Source: Phallusia mammillata (Eukaryota > Chordata > Ascidiacea > Phlebobranchia > Ascidiidae). Taken from it: a stretch of 64,000 nucleotides of DNA. The DNA is taken from contig QLIY01000104.1 in the NCBI GenBank assembly GCA_003260075.1, positions 33,406 through 97,405 on the forward strand, read 5' to 3'. The position numbers and the translations under genes are program-made. Shown one piece after another: positions 1-11,375 of the stretch; the first letter of the stretch is position 1; each line of letters begins with the position of its first letter. The notes under the pieces were generated by a model. It made no database searches, had not been told where the DNA came from, and saw nothing but the letters and a program-made list of their open reading frames with translations.

Positions 1-2324
1 AAACATTGTGCAGTGGCCTTGTTTTTAACAGCGGGAGCAGACACTGTGCCAACTTGAACAAATGATAACAAAAAGCCAGACAGGTCGGCCACATCAGACC
101 ACAAACACAGACACCTGACAATGAGACTTGTATGATGAAACAAACCCGACATTAATTATCCTATAATTAACCATTGTTGGATGTCGAATTTATGACAAAG
201 GATATTAAAATCCTTAAATTCCGGCTTTTCATGCCAAAAACTTCCCAATCGGATTATAAATGTGCGTGAGGATAAATCTTGAGGATTTGTTTTCTTTAAA
301 TCTTGTATTAAACGCTTCCTAATATCAAGAATTAAAAGTTTAGTAATAAATTAAAATCTTTTACAGATTTAAAAGAGGTTAAAAGACGCAGTTTTTGCAA
401 CAAAATAACAATCTTGATAAAATTGTCACAAATAATAATCGAAACTAGCGTTTTTTCGCATTTTACAAATTTTGCAGCAAATTTAAATGTGTGGCTATAA
501 ATTTGTAAGTTGGTAAACAGGATATTATAAAGTTTGTCACAAATTGCCGAAGATATCACGCTGGGCCAAAGTGCTTGTAATTTCCTCGAGTAAACAAACT
601 TAACTTTCGGATGTAGCTTATCGCGAAGCAAATAGAAAACTTTCTCCTGCCCCCCCCCCCCAAACTTAACTTTCGGATGTAGCTTATCGCGAAGCAAATA
701 GAAAACTTAAAACTTTCTCCTGATTTCTAAAATCGCTTTTCCCTGTTTCTTATCGACGCGCCATCGTCAAGTGTTGGGAATAAAGAAATTTTATTTGCAT
801 TAACTCTGTTCTGCTTTATCTCTGGTTATCTAACATCAATGAAATAACATCCTTAAGCAGGGAATGCGACTCTGTTTTAAATCATAAACAACCGCGGCCC
901 AGTTTGCAAGGCTTCTGGATTGAGATTGCCATGTGGTCCCCCCCCCCATCATAAACAACCGCGGCCCAGTTTGCAAGGCTTCTGGATTGAGATTGTCATG
1001 TGGCCTACAGAAAACTACACAGCACTTAACATAACCAGCTACGATTGCTGTACTTAACTGGGCAATTTACTTGACATAACTAACTATAGTATATAGTATC
1101 TTTGCACTTGACTGGCCAATATACTTAACTAACTGAACTTTGCAGTGCTTGTTGGATTCTAGTATATTAACTTGGATCTTTGGTCCTGCATTAACAACTT
1201 CAGAAGCAGTCAAATTTACCTTAAATTTGGACTTTTTCTTTCACGTAAACAAAAATTCATGCGGATCTTTCTACAACCTTATGCGATGACCAAGTGGGCT
1301 AAAGACCTGAGTTGCAATGCCTAAATGTCAGTTGGCTTCTAGGCTGATCGTACAAAACCTTACTGGAACTTACTGCAACCAACAGCTACTCTAGCAAAAG
1401 CTATAAGCAAAGCCCCCCCCCCCCTCAGTTGGCTTCTAGGCTGATCGTACAAAACCTTACTGGAACTTACTGGAACCTACTGGAACCAACAGTACTCTAG
1501 CAAAAGCTATAAGCAAAGCGCAAGGAATTCAAACAATTCATATGAAGTATGCGGTTACTTTCCTTGGGGCAAGAAGGTGTAAAATTTCACCCGAAATGTA
1601 CTTTAAGAGTCAATTAAAACTCAATTCCCACCTTCTGTTTTGACACTTTGTTCGTTTGCCAAATTACAACGTTTGTTTTCACACTTTCCCATTTGTTTGG
1701 GGTTGTTAAACATAATGTCGTGAAAATTAAAATCAACATTAAACACATGAAACAGAAGTTGCAAGGATTTTCATATTTTATTACAAAAAACAACAAAAGG
1801 AACAAAAAACTGCATTTTGTGAAAAAGATACAAAAAATGAAACGTCTTTCCTGCAAAAAAATACTTTTACAAAATCAGACCGAAAATATTTTGTAGGCAT
1901 GAAAAGTGGCACTGGCACGAATTGTGTGAAAATGAAATCAAAAATTTGGTTTGTGTGTTTGACAGCAGCAAGAAAACATGATTGAGTTTGTTGTGAATGT
2001 GTAAAAAATATAAGGGTGGTGACTAAAAAGGTTAATTACGAGCAAATTGAAACATTTTTTACTGACTCCAATTATGCTTTTATGTAATCTTGTCATAATA
2101 AATACATATTGTTGATACTGGTGGTGAAACGGCATCATTCTATCCACTCATGATCACACAGATTCATGGACAAGCAATAACGGTAGATTGTAATTCAAGA
2201 CAACATTCCAACAAAACTATTCGTTCCTCCCTCACAATCTCCCCCGCCAACCCAGAACCTGGGGCTGCTAAATCCAACCCGCGGTTGTTCGACTACTATT
2301 ACGTCACAAGCACTGTTAGTGACG
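1..2324. other. No supported gene; haplotype-duplicated noncoding DNA
   Basis: I see no exon with coding character and flanking splice sites here. The stretch holds three short poly-C joins (about 649-661, 938-947 and 1413-1424). Each is flanked by a near-identical copy of the same sequence: 596-648 repeats at 662-714, 889-936 repeats at 948-1004, and 1328-1412 repeats at 1425-1519. These look like two alleles laid side by side. If the aquaporin on the minus strand has further 3' UTR or a terminal exon it would lie here, but nothing identifies it. Confidence 0.5.
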
Positions 2325-2584
2325 TCATAGAACGCTATTGTCGATCAGTGTGTCGGCGCTGTGCGAAAACGGCTCGGGAACACTCAACGTCCTGAATACG
2401 GTTTGTGGGGTCGATACCCTACTTATGGGGTCAATCGGGGTCCGCGGGGTTAGGGGAATCCCGCATGCGGTGCTAGGGCGCGTTGCAGGGCGGGAATTTA
2501 CCCTAGTGGCCGTGACTGAAGTCATGGGGCCGCCGGAAGATGGGGGGTAGTGCAGGGGTTGAAGGGTGACACTGGGGCGACGAG

Positions 2585-2587
<3 letters not shown>
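2325..2587 (-). CDS. Candidate C-terminal coding segment, cut by an assembly gap
   Basis: The minus strand reads open for about 80 codons in a Pro/Ser/Thr-rich frame (it includes SVTLQPLHYPPSSGGP and ends LIDNSVL before a TGA at 2325-2327). It is GC-richer than its surroundings and looks coding. Its upstream end runs into an 86-base poly-C tract. On the other side of that tract lies a truncated second copy of the aquaporin's last transmembrane exon. It may be an alternative or true C-terminal tail of the aquaporin, or the last exon of another gene. The in-frame link through the poly-C is meaningless as evidence. I do not recognise a family. Confidence 0.35.

Positions 2588-2673
<86 letters not shown>
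2588..2673. other. 86-base poly-C assembly gap filler
   Basis: An uninterrupted run of 86 C. It truncates the copied aquaporin exon on its right, 11 codons after the acceptor. One of four long tracts of similar size in the window (others 5482-5551, 19799-19879, 42055-42123). Most likely artefactual sequence at a contig join rather than genomic. Confidence 0.75.
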
Positions 2674-3002
2674 ACGCAACCAGTGAGGGGGCCTGCTACG
2701 TAAACCTGCGGTAGAAGTGGGTGAATGTAAGAAAACATGCTAATGCTACTGTTTGAATATGTTGGTTTCAATTTAAAATTGAGATGACAGAATCGGCAAA
2801 GCGGCAAAGTAGTTGCTTTCATCTTAACTTTTGCTTGAAAGGTTACACTGGTTATCTATCGTACTATAAGGGCGTGCGGGCCCCCCCCCCCTTTAACTTT
2901 GTAAATAAAACAAAGTGCCAAGATTGCCAATGATCATAATGTAACAAATGTAGCGAATTTTGACAACAAAAAACTGCAAACTGTCGTTTAATCCCCCCCC
3001 CC
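2674..3002. repeat. Second-haplotype copy of the aquaporin 3' region
   Basis: 2674-2878 is a near copy of 3490-3695 (last aquaporin exon start and upstream intron). 2893-2992 is a near copy of 3285-3385 (downstream flank). The pieces are separated by poly-C runs at about 2881-2891 and 2993-3002. Differences are scattered single bases, as between alleles. This is not a second gene. Confidence 0.75.
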
Positions 3003-3390
3003 TGTGGCCCGATGGGGCGAAATGATTGGTCGGTGCAACAACGATTCTGTCGTCACGAAGGGCTGATGACGTCAACGGTTTTGGATGGCTTTCGACACGT
3101 GTGAGTGGAGCCAGTTCTGTAAGTTCTTGGTCGCTTTGAACCGATTCTCCTGAATTTGAAAAACGTAAATTTTAAGTCTAGAAATTTAATGAAGTGTATT
3201 TTTTTCAGACAAAATAAAGACTTGTAGGTGTCAGTTCCATTTAGAGTTTTGTTCAAAAACGAAATTAGTTCACAAAAGCAAGCTTTAACTTTGTAAATAA
3301 AACAAAGTGCCAAGATTGCCAATGATCATACTGTAAGAAATGTAGCGAATTTTGAGAACAAAAAACTTCAAATTGTCGTTTAATTTTTTT

Positions 3391-5477
3391 TCACGAACCT
3401 TCCCCGCTTCTTCCGGAAGCTGTTAACTTCCGTCTCCGCTCAGTTTTTGGGGCAACCACAAAAACTTGGGTGTAAAGAATCGCCCCAATGACGCAACCAG
3501 TGAGGGGGCCTGCTACGTAAACCTGCGGTAGAAGTGGGCGAATGTAAGAAAACATGCTAATGCTACTGTTTGAATATTTTGGTTTCAATTTAAAATTGAG
3601 ATGACAGAATTGGCAAAGCGACAAAGTAGTTGCTTTCATCTTAACTTTTGCTTGAAAGGTTAAACTGGTTATCTATCGTACTATGAGGGCGTGCGGAGGC
3701 AAACGCTTTTAACTTGCAACAACCTTAATATGACAGAAATCGAAATTCACACAGTGCTAGTTTTTCGTGTAAAGTCGGTTTTGCATCGTGATTTTTTTGC
3801 ATCGTGAGTTTGTGATTATTTTTACAAAATTTGACCACTTAAATGCAAATGTCTTAATTTTGGTTATTTTTTATCAAAACATCTTCATTAGAACGACAAC
3901 TTACCCATAAATTCGTCCAGTGTTTAGACAGGATTGCAGGTGGGAGAGATCTTGCCGGATTCATGCTTGAACCAGTTAAGCGACCCTGCATATAGAAATC
4001 ATAGGTGATTAATCAATGTTGAAACAAATTCGAAACGAAAATCATCCGGTAATGTAACAAGTCTAGTATCTTGTAATGTAGGCATTTTTTCCAACACTTT
4101 TAGGCAATAACTGTATAGAATGGACACAACATGTCCACAAAGGTTCTACTTCAAATTGACCGCAGTGCGATTCGAACAAAGGAGACGATTTTAACATTCC
4201 TAATTGTACAGAACATAAATATATCAACGGTAGAACACGATTTAAAATCGTTTGGTACAATAGCTTGCGGTGGGATTCGAACCCATGACCCGAGCCTACC
4301 TAAACATTTTTAGCCTAAGTTTTAATGTGAGAAAACTTGTAAGCAGCTTTATAGGTTGGAACAGTAACATTTCTAATGTTCTTTTTTGAACTTCACCTAT
4401 ACTTGTTACGTCCCGTCCCAACTAAAGTTAGGGTCCCAACAATTCGCGCAATAGTTAGACTTGTGTTCTTACACCAAGCGAAATATTTAAACTTACCGCC
4501 CAAAGACAGTTGGCAAGGTACGCAATGCCCACAGGGAGCGCTGAAGAGCCGAGTTGGGATTTGCTGGTTGCATACGTTGCTAACCACGTGACCGTTAAAA
4601 TGACCGTCTGCATAATCTCAATTCCAAAACCCTGCAATGGCTGAAGGGCGCCATGGAGTTGAGATACTGCATTGAGCTGCTGTTGGTTGGCACCCCCCCC
4701 CCCGAGTTGGGATTTGCTGGTTGCATACGTTGCTAACCACGTGACCGTTAGAATGACCGTCTGCATAATCTCGATTCCAAAACCCTGTAAGGGCTGAAGG
4801 GCGCTATGGAGTTGAGATACAGCATTGAGCTGCTGTTGGTTGGCGGGAATCATGCTGCAGATAAAAACAAGTGAGCTATAAAGAAAATAAAAACTGAGGA
4901 AAAATTGTTCAATATAAAATCAAAGTCATTAAAATGTTTCAATACCTTTACTTATAAAATTCGTTTTTTTTTTTACTTTTGTACATCTTGCGTAAAATTT
5001 TCGAAAGCACTTAAATTAACAGAAAATTTTACAAACGAAGTGAGTTTATCGCCAACATATAACCCTTAAGACTAAACACATCCGACAATGTATTAAACAT
5101 TCTCACCGACTCCAAACAACCAATCAAACATGTTTATAAAATCTGACTAGCGATATTCAAATAAACAACGAGAGAGAAGTAAACATTTGTTTTGCAACAA
5201 TTAACTGGAAACAAACAAATTGTCATCTGCAATATATAAAGGATACTTACGTAAAGTTACTCGTTGTGATGTAAACAAACGATTATCGTTGCTCACTTGT
5301 TAATCGATTGTTTACGTCACAATTTGTAACTTTATCGCAGCTTGACATACGATGTTTATGTTTCATACGATCTTTGTGTGTGTTTTGAAAGCTTATTTAC
5401 TTTATGTCAAAGCAGTTTAAAACTTCCCACATAAGACAAATCACACAACAATATGTGTCGCAAACGTTGGTTATTTT

Positions 5478-5551
<74 letters not shown>

Positions 5552-8500
5552 ATAGCACTGAATGCGCGTAGTACAGTGCACGATAAACAAAAGAAAAAAT
5601 AATTGAACGCAAGCAAGTCACAATGTATCAGAATAAAAATACAATTGCCAGAAGAGCTCTGTAAAGCAAACTTTTGTGCGCACCGCTGTGGAAAGAAGCT
5701 GCAAGTTACCGTTGCCACTGACAACAGATTACGAAACGTTTGCTGCATGTGGAAACAGCGCAACAGGTTAAGTTCGCAAACCACCCAACCTCTCGCGCTA
5801 GTTCGACAATTTCACCACGTGACCTAACGCGCGAACCGAACACAAACAAACGATTGCGACCAAAATCCGCTTCGAGAGGAAACTCGCTCGAGTGCTCTTT
5901 TCCGCGCAAGACACTTATCACTGTGACGTCACAATTGAAGTTTGCTTTTTGTCGGGGCGTGCACGATTCGCGCGAGCGATGGACGTCGGTCAGCGGGATT
6001 CCTTGACCTTTGAACCCGCGTGACGTGAATCAAACAGGTTTAAGAAAATTACTAGCTTGAGTTACATACAAGTCTCATTGGACAAGTTGTGCCACTGCAG
6101 AAAGTTTGTGCAGAACGAATGCGATAGTAAAGGCCTTTAACACGAAACTGAAACTGAAACTGGAAATTGCGCGCATATTAGTCGCAAGTCACTGAAGTTT
6201 AGTTTGTTTGACCATCAAGACGTTGTCATTTAGGGATGACAAACACATCCATTTAAGCTATGGGAGAATGGCCTATTTAGGACTGAAGATAATTATTTTT
6301 TGAAGGATTTCTACACAAAACCACAAGAGCGGACAATTGCATAAATACGGGTTTCAAAGTAAAACGTTTTTATTTATTTCTAAAAAGAACAGAAACGCTG
6401 CGGGTTTGCATCCTAAACATCCCATCCCACCATACTAGGTTGTATCTTGGTGTTGGCAGTTGTTTGGAATTTGTCTCCCAAACCGCAACACAGAATTCAA
6501 ACAATTCAAGAAAAACCGCAGGGACCCGAGCACAATAACGTGTCCGGTGGAGGGCATTACCACACAATAACGGAACCGGTGCAAGGTTTTACCGCACAGG
6601 TGCACCAATTTAACATGACAGCGTTTCAAGCGATCGGGTTACAACGCAACTACAAGCACGCATGGGTAGATGTGAGCGATGGGGTAAAGCAAAAATGTTT
6701 CTAAGCTGGACAAATTTATCAGCCGAGATTAAGTTGTGATTTTGATGATTTGGGAGAAACGCATAAAAAGCTGTTGCATATTTTCACAATCCTTCTGCTG
6801 TATAAGTGAGAGAATTGCAAATATAGTTGTAATTCACGTATCGTTACACGCTGGACTTACATCACAGGTTTTCCTAGCGTTGACTTGTGACAAAAAAAAC
6901 GAGTTTTATCTGACAAGTTAACCTACCACTCGAACAACGCAACCAAAATGAATGAAAACGAATCTCAACATTGAACTGAGAACATTTAATGTATGGAAAT
7001 GATTCCACCAAAGACATGACAACGAGAAAAAAAGCCTTTTCTAAGTAGGCAGTTATCGAATAAAGCCATGCCATTGGCCAAAGATTTGCGGCACCCAAAG
7101 AGGAACGAAGAAGAGATAAGTTCAAACTCCTATTTCATGAATGTAAAAAGTCCAGGTTGTTACATAACCACCACTGTGTTTAGTCATGCACAAACCGCCG
7201 TGTTGTGCGTCGTGTGTTCAACTGCCTTGTGTCAACTAACTGGAGGAAGGGCAACGCTCACAGAAAGTTGTTCTTTCAGACGAAAGGAGAACCTCACAAA
7301 CTGTTAAACAGATTTTTCTCATCTGTGTCATCGCGAAAAGATTCAGTGAAGCAACGCACCAAAGCAGAGTGAAGACAAACTAATGGGCTGACCCGATTTC
7401 CTCGCAAAGTTTTACAGAAGGTGATGGATGGATTTTAAGCGCTACATACTTCACGCATGGGCGGTCAAGCGTTAAGCGGGTCAACGATCAAAGCTGGTTA
7501 CTATGGCGACGAACAATTTACGTCAATCAAACTTATAATGCTTGTGCACAGGTGTAACGGTTCGAAACAAAAACGATTTGGAATGCCTCGAGATTCGTCG
7601 AGATTTTAAAGGTTTGACCGGACAACCACAATTGCAACGTTTGTTTTTGTCGATTACCATAAACATCTCTGCGCTGCATTGTAAGATCGCATGTCCACAA
7701 AATACACAAGACATGAGACGAATTTTAACCACCATAAATAGGTCCGGACCCAAAGCATAAAAAGTGAGATTAATACCGATTCCACTCTGGGTTTAAGTTT
7801 GTCTCAATTCTCAACCGTTCAACAACTGTTCTCATACTTTATGCTGGTGATGTACCGAATAGATAAGTTGAACCGGAGGACCGAAATCGAATATTCGGTA
7901 CATCACTACTTTATACAACAGTCTAAAGTCGGCTTGGATTCGGACATATTTTGATTGAAAGAAATTGTAAATATTTTTTGTTCAGTTTTTGATCCCAAGG
8001 ACATTTTGAACATTCTTGATCGTTTTTTCGACTCACCCGTAACAGAGCGCCACAGCACTGAACGATCCCGTCATCTGAGCAGCAGCATACATCGCCGCCT
8101 TCAGGGGTGTCACGTGACCAGCTATCACCATAGCAACCGACACGGCCGGGTTCATGTGCGCACCGCTGATGTGCTCGAAACACTGGATGAGCGTAGCGTA
8201 CGCGAGAGCGATTCCCACGCTGGTCTGTTCGATAAAATGAGAATTGATTAACTTGAGTTTTATCTTGCAAAATCATAATTGCAAAGGAAGAACCTAAGAG
8301 TCGGGAGTGAGATTCGAACCCACGACAGTAGAGTTCAAAAGGCTGGCCATGTACAGATTTACAAGTTTGCCACAAAACGTAGTTTTAAAAATTTACAAAA
8401 AGACGTTCGTGTACATGTGCAGGTTGTTTTTTATAATGTAGTAAAATTACTGTTTGCCAAAAACATTTTTTTTCAGAATGTAGAAACCCTTTTTGTGTAC

Positions 8501-9081
8501 ATTCGAATTAAAGTAATATAACTGTTTGTTTGTTTTTTGCAACGGACGAAATGCTTGCAATAAAACCTAATGCCAAAATCGTTGTTTTCCTTTCAACTTT
8601 ATTCACCTGCAAATCGTTTCCTGAAATTTCGGCTCTTCTGCCTTCAGCAAAATTTTCAGCTGTGAACAAATTTATGTTCAAATTTAGAAACACCAGACAT
8701 GGCAAATAGCCAAATCAACATATAACTGTCACAAAATGTACATTAGATGCATTTTACTGTTACGTTTCGAACAAACGCTATTGTGATTATTATTATCAGT
8801 GTAAGATGAAAAATTTACATCAAGTAAAGGATTACTTTTAACACAAAACAATTATCCAAACACTTTTCCCACTAACTTGTTGAAGCCGTTGGCATCATGT
8901 TGGTAATGCAGACGATGAACATGAAAATAAAAGTCGCCAGAAATTCGGCTGCCGTCGATCTCCACAAATCTACGTCACGAAGCTGGCGTTTCATCACCTC
9001 GAGCGCCCACTGGTGTTTGCTCATTCCACCGGGACGCTTGTCGATCACGTGATCCGACACGTGACTGGGATGTGGGCCCAT
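3391..9081 (-). CDS. Aquaporin (water-channel MIP family), six coding exons
   Basis: Membrane water channel. Coding exons on the minus strand: 9081-8877, 8659-8607, 8224-8037, 4854-4497, 3985-3905 and 3522-3391 (stop TGA at 3391-3393). All have GT-AG borders and phases that close. With the duplicated half of exon 4 counted once, the product is 287 residues, normal for the family. Both pore boxes are present: [11 protein letters not shown] (first NPA near residue 111) and [10 protein letters not shown] (second NPA near 226). [10 protein letters not shown] is TM1 and [17 protein letters not shown] is TM6. The serine after NPAR argues for a classical aquaporin rather than a glyceroporin (inference). 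By alignment the selectivity-filter positions read I91, C214, S223 and R229, instead of the F, H, C and R of mammalian AQP1. Exon 2 is a 53-base microexon supplying an extra loop. The sequence just before the ATG looks like a splice acceptor, so a 5' UTR exon or spliced leader is likely. Confidence 0.93.
4261..4300 (-). repeat. tRNA-derived repeat fragment
   Basis: The minus strand carries TCATGGGTTCGAATCCCACC, a tRNA T-arm with B box, followed by CGCAAGCT. The same T-arm and 3' end occur in the tRNA-like sequence at 42141-42214, so they belong to one dispersed family. The 5' half is missing here. It lies in aquaporin intron 4. Confidence 0.55.
4545..4849. repeat. Duplicated aquaporin exon 4 around a poly-C join
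   Basis: About 140 bp at 4550-4690 repeats at 4704-4850 with roughly six substitutions, separated by poly-C at 4693-4703. The reading frame happens to stay open as Gly-Gly-Gly through the tract, which would give a false protein with TM5 doubled. The family needs only one copy. The substitutions include one amino-acid change (Ser/Gly in the loop), as expected of two alleles. Confidence 0.8.
5482..5700. mobile_element. Rearranged copy of dispersed repeat family 1
   Basis: After a 70-base poly-C tract (5482-5551), 5552-5603 is the reverse complement of the family's left half (compare 11215-11255). About 5630-5685 is the right half in plus orientation, ending GCCAGAAGAGCTCTGTAAA. The middle stem segment seen in other copies is absent. 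Lies in aquaporin intron 3. Confidence 0.55.
5700..6010. other. CpG-richer block in aquaporin intron 3
   Basis: This stretch is richer in CG dinucleotides than its flanks and holds a CACGTG E-box (about 5816) and a palindromic TGACGTCA (about 5922). It could be an internal promoter or enhancer. No exon can be shown. Function is inference from composition only. Confidence 0.25.
8283..8335 (-). repeat. tRNA 3'-half-like fragment
   Basis: The minus strand contains GTCGTGGGTTCGAATCTCAC followed by TCCCGACT, resembling the T-arm and 3' acceptor strand of a leucine-type tRNA. No matching 5' acceptor or D-arm is visible upstream, so it is probably a pseudo-tRNA or SINE remnant. It lies in aquaporin intron 2. 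Confidence 0.4.
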
Positions 9082-9299
9082 GTGCTGTGAAGCGTGAACA
9101 CTGATTAATTGTCAGAATACGATGATTTGTTGATTTTTATACTTGTAACTTTTTGACTAGTAATTCATTTTACCTCGTTAGTGGATTATTTGTTAAATAA
9201 TGTTTTGCTTTTGACCAACTGTTCATAAAACAAAAACGATCTGTTATAGTAAATCAGTTTAGACAAATAAAAAACATATTTACTTGGCATTTCATATGA

Positions 9300-9500
9300 T
9301 TTAACGACCAGTATAACGGCGTAAACAGACGCAAAAAGCGACATGCTTTATTATTCAAACATTAAGGCAAATACTCATGCCATCATCAGTGATATGAGAG
9401 TGCCACATCAGTTACATCCGCATGTTGTTTTTTATGTCTATTTGGGCCGTTAAACTCGTCATCAAACTTATGAACAGATCCATGTACAACGTTCATTTCA
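9300..9500 (-). mobile_element. Dispersed repeat family 2, degenerate copy
   Basis: Shares GCGACATGCTTTATT, CTCATGCCATCATCAGTGAT and TATTTGGGCCGT with the copies at 34690-34845 and 53165-53412. This copy has lost part of the GTTTCGGCC segment. Non-coding. It is probably a short non-autonomous element spread from one source; class uncertain. Confidence 0.6.
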
Positions 9501-11199
9501 TGTTTCTGATATATTGGTGCAGTAAATAAAACCAGAAACCAACTGTTTTAGTGCTTCATTTTTACTCTCCCGCCCTAAAGAATCAGCGGATTTGCAAAAT
9601 TTACACAAAGTTACAAGTCCCAAATACAAGTACGTCCGCAGCCACTCACCGAATGTTGGAGTTTTCCGTTCAAACTTGGCTTGTTTTGTGAAGTTTTAAT
9701 CCGCGCTTAATCCGGTGTTGAGCCAACTCTCATGCCGTGCTCAACCAAGTGAGACCAGTACAGGTTTTGCTTTACAAATTTTCAGGTTTAATCTACAGTG
9801 CTATGATCTGAATATCACAAACTTGGTAAGTTTGAGCAAACGAATGAAGATGAACTATACATTTGAACATGAAACCTTTATCTACTAATTCCAATCATGT
9901 AAATCACCAGCTTTGACTGAATTTACTTTGGCTAAACGTCAGGGCAAACACTAAAAAACAAATCTTTGTTTTCCGAGTTTGCAAAAGCGTTGAAAGCATT
10001 TGTAACTGAATCAACACTTTACTTTTCTATAATCTTGATAAGTCTTACAAGTACTCTGGTACATTAAAGGTCAGGTATTTAACCAACATCACCAAGCAAG
10101 ACAAAAAAAACACAACTTAAAGTTCAGTTAAACAAATCGCCACAAGTTTTGCCACATTTCCCCCCCCCCACATTAAAGGTCAGGTATTTAACCAACATCA
10201 CCAAGCAAGACAAAAAATAACACAACTTAAAGTTCAGTTAAACAAAAAAGTTTTGCCACATTCTGGTTCGGCCCACTTAGAGCCATTTCACGCATGAACG
10301 GTTTCGACCAGCCAAAGCAAGTTTGGGGAGGCAGGAAATGACCAAAAGTTTTGTCGCTTTCCTGATTTGAAGTGCTTCACCACAAACAAGGTGCAAAGAT
10401 GAAGTTTCTAAATCTCAGAGTGTTAACTTTTCCCTGCAACACTAATCCAAGCAACACATCGTGGTATTTGCTAAAGGTTGACCTGACACTTCAAATCGTA
10501 ATCAACTTGCGACAAAATTTGGGAGCTGTTAACAAAACTTATACCAGTTTATCAAGCTCGTTTTCAACTCAACAACTTTTGTCAGATGTCGGTCTGCAAT
10601 ATATATATCAGGTAACTCTATTGAACTTGTTATAACCTACTTCCATTAAACCTTAGCGGTGTCGTTTAAAATACGTTAAACAGACAAACTAAAAGATTTA
10701 TAAATTCTGCAACTACAATCTGATTTGAACATCATACTTGGTTTCTTGCTCTACCACCAACTTCACTAAAATATTCAACAAACGAACAATCCATGAATTC
10801 CAGCAAGTTCGGTTAGAGACGTCCAACAAACGATCTAACAAACAACTTACGTAACAATGACACGTCGCGCGAAACACTAACAATCGAACAATTAAACGAC
10901 GTTTCACATTTCATAAATAGACGCTCCCCTACACCGCGCATTCCACAATAAAACAATTAAAACGCGAAAGAGCGAAAGTTTGAGAACAAAGCTAGCCGCG
11001 ATTTCGTGGTTCGGAGCTGACGGCGACGCCCGAGGGCAAAATAATGAGAAATTAATGAATCTGTTTTCGCTGTTTCAACAAAACGAACCCCGCTTGTGTA
11101 CAATAGCATTTATATGCAGATATTATTGTGATATCTATAACACAATGCGATGAAGTGGTAAACTTCGACTATATGGTAGCCGGTGTATCCAATATATGC

Positions 11200-11375
11200 G
11201 ATTTGTTTCTTTTTTTCCTTTGTTTATCGTGCACTGTACTACGCGTTTTCAGTGTAATTTACCCTGATGAAGGCGACCTGTATAGGACGTCGCAACGTCG
11301 GAATAAAAATACTTTTGCCAGAAGAGTTCTATAAACTTGACGTTATGCCTGGAAGCAATACAATATTTGCACAGT
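11200..11375 (+). mobile_element. Dispersed repeat family 1
   Basis: A plus-strand copy running from TTTCCTTTGTTTATCGTGCA through ACCCTGATGAAGGCGACC and GGACGTCGCAACGTCGG to ATAAACTTGACGTTATGCC. Related copies lie at 5552-5690, 22031-22110, 31500-31640 and 44757-44995. The CTGATGA and GAAAC blocks that bracket a short hairpin in other copies are present, though GAAAC is GCAAC here. Non-coding. Confidence 0.7.

Noticed and set aside
4455..4853. Aquaporin exon with a doubled TM5 segment
   Set aside because: The doubling is two alleles joined by poly-C; the frame through the tract is chance and the family needs one copy.
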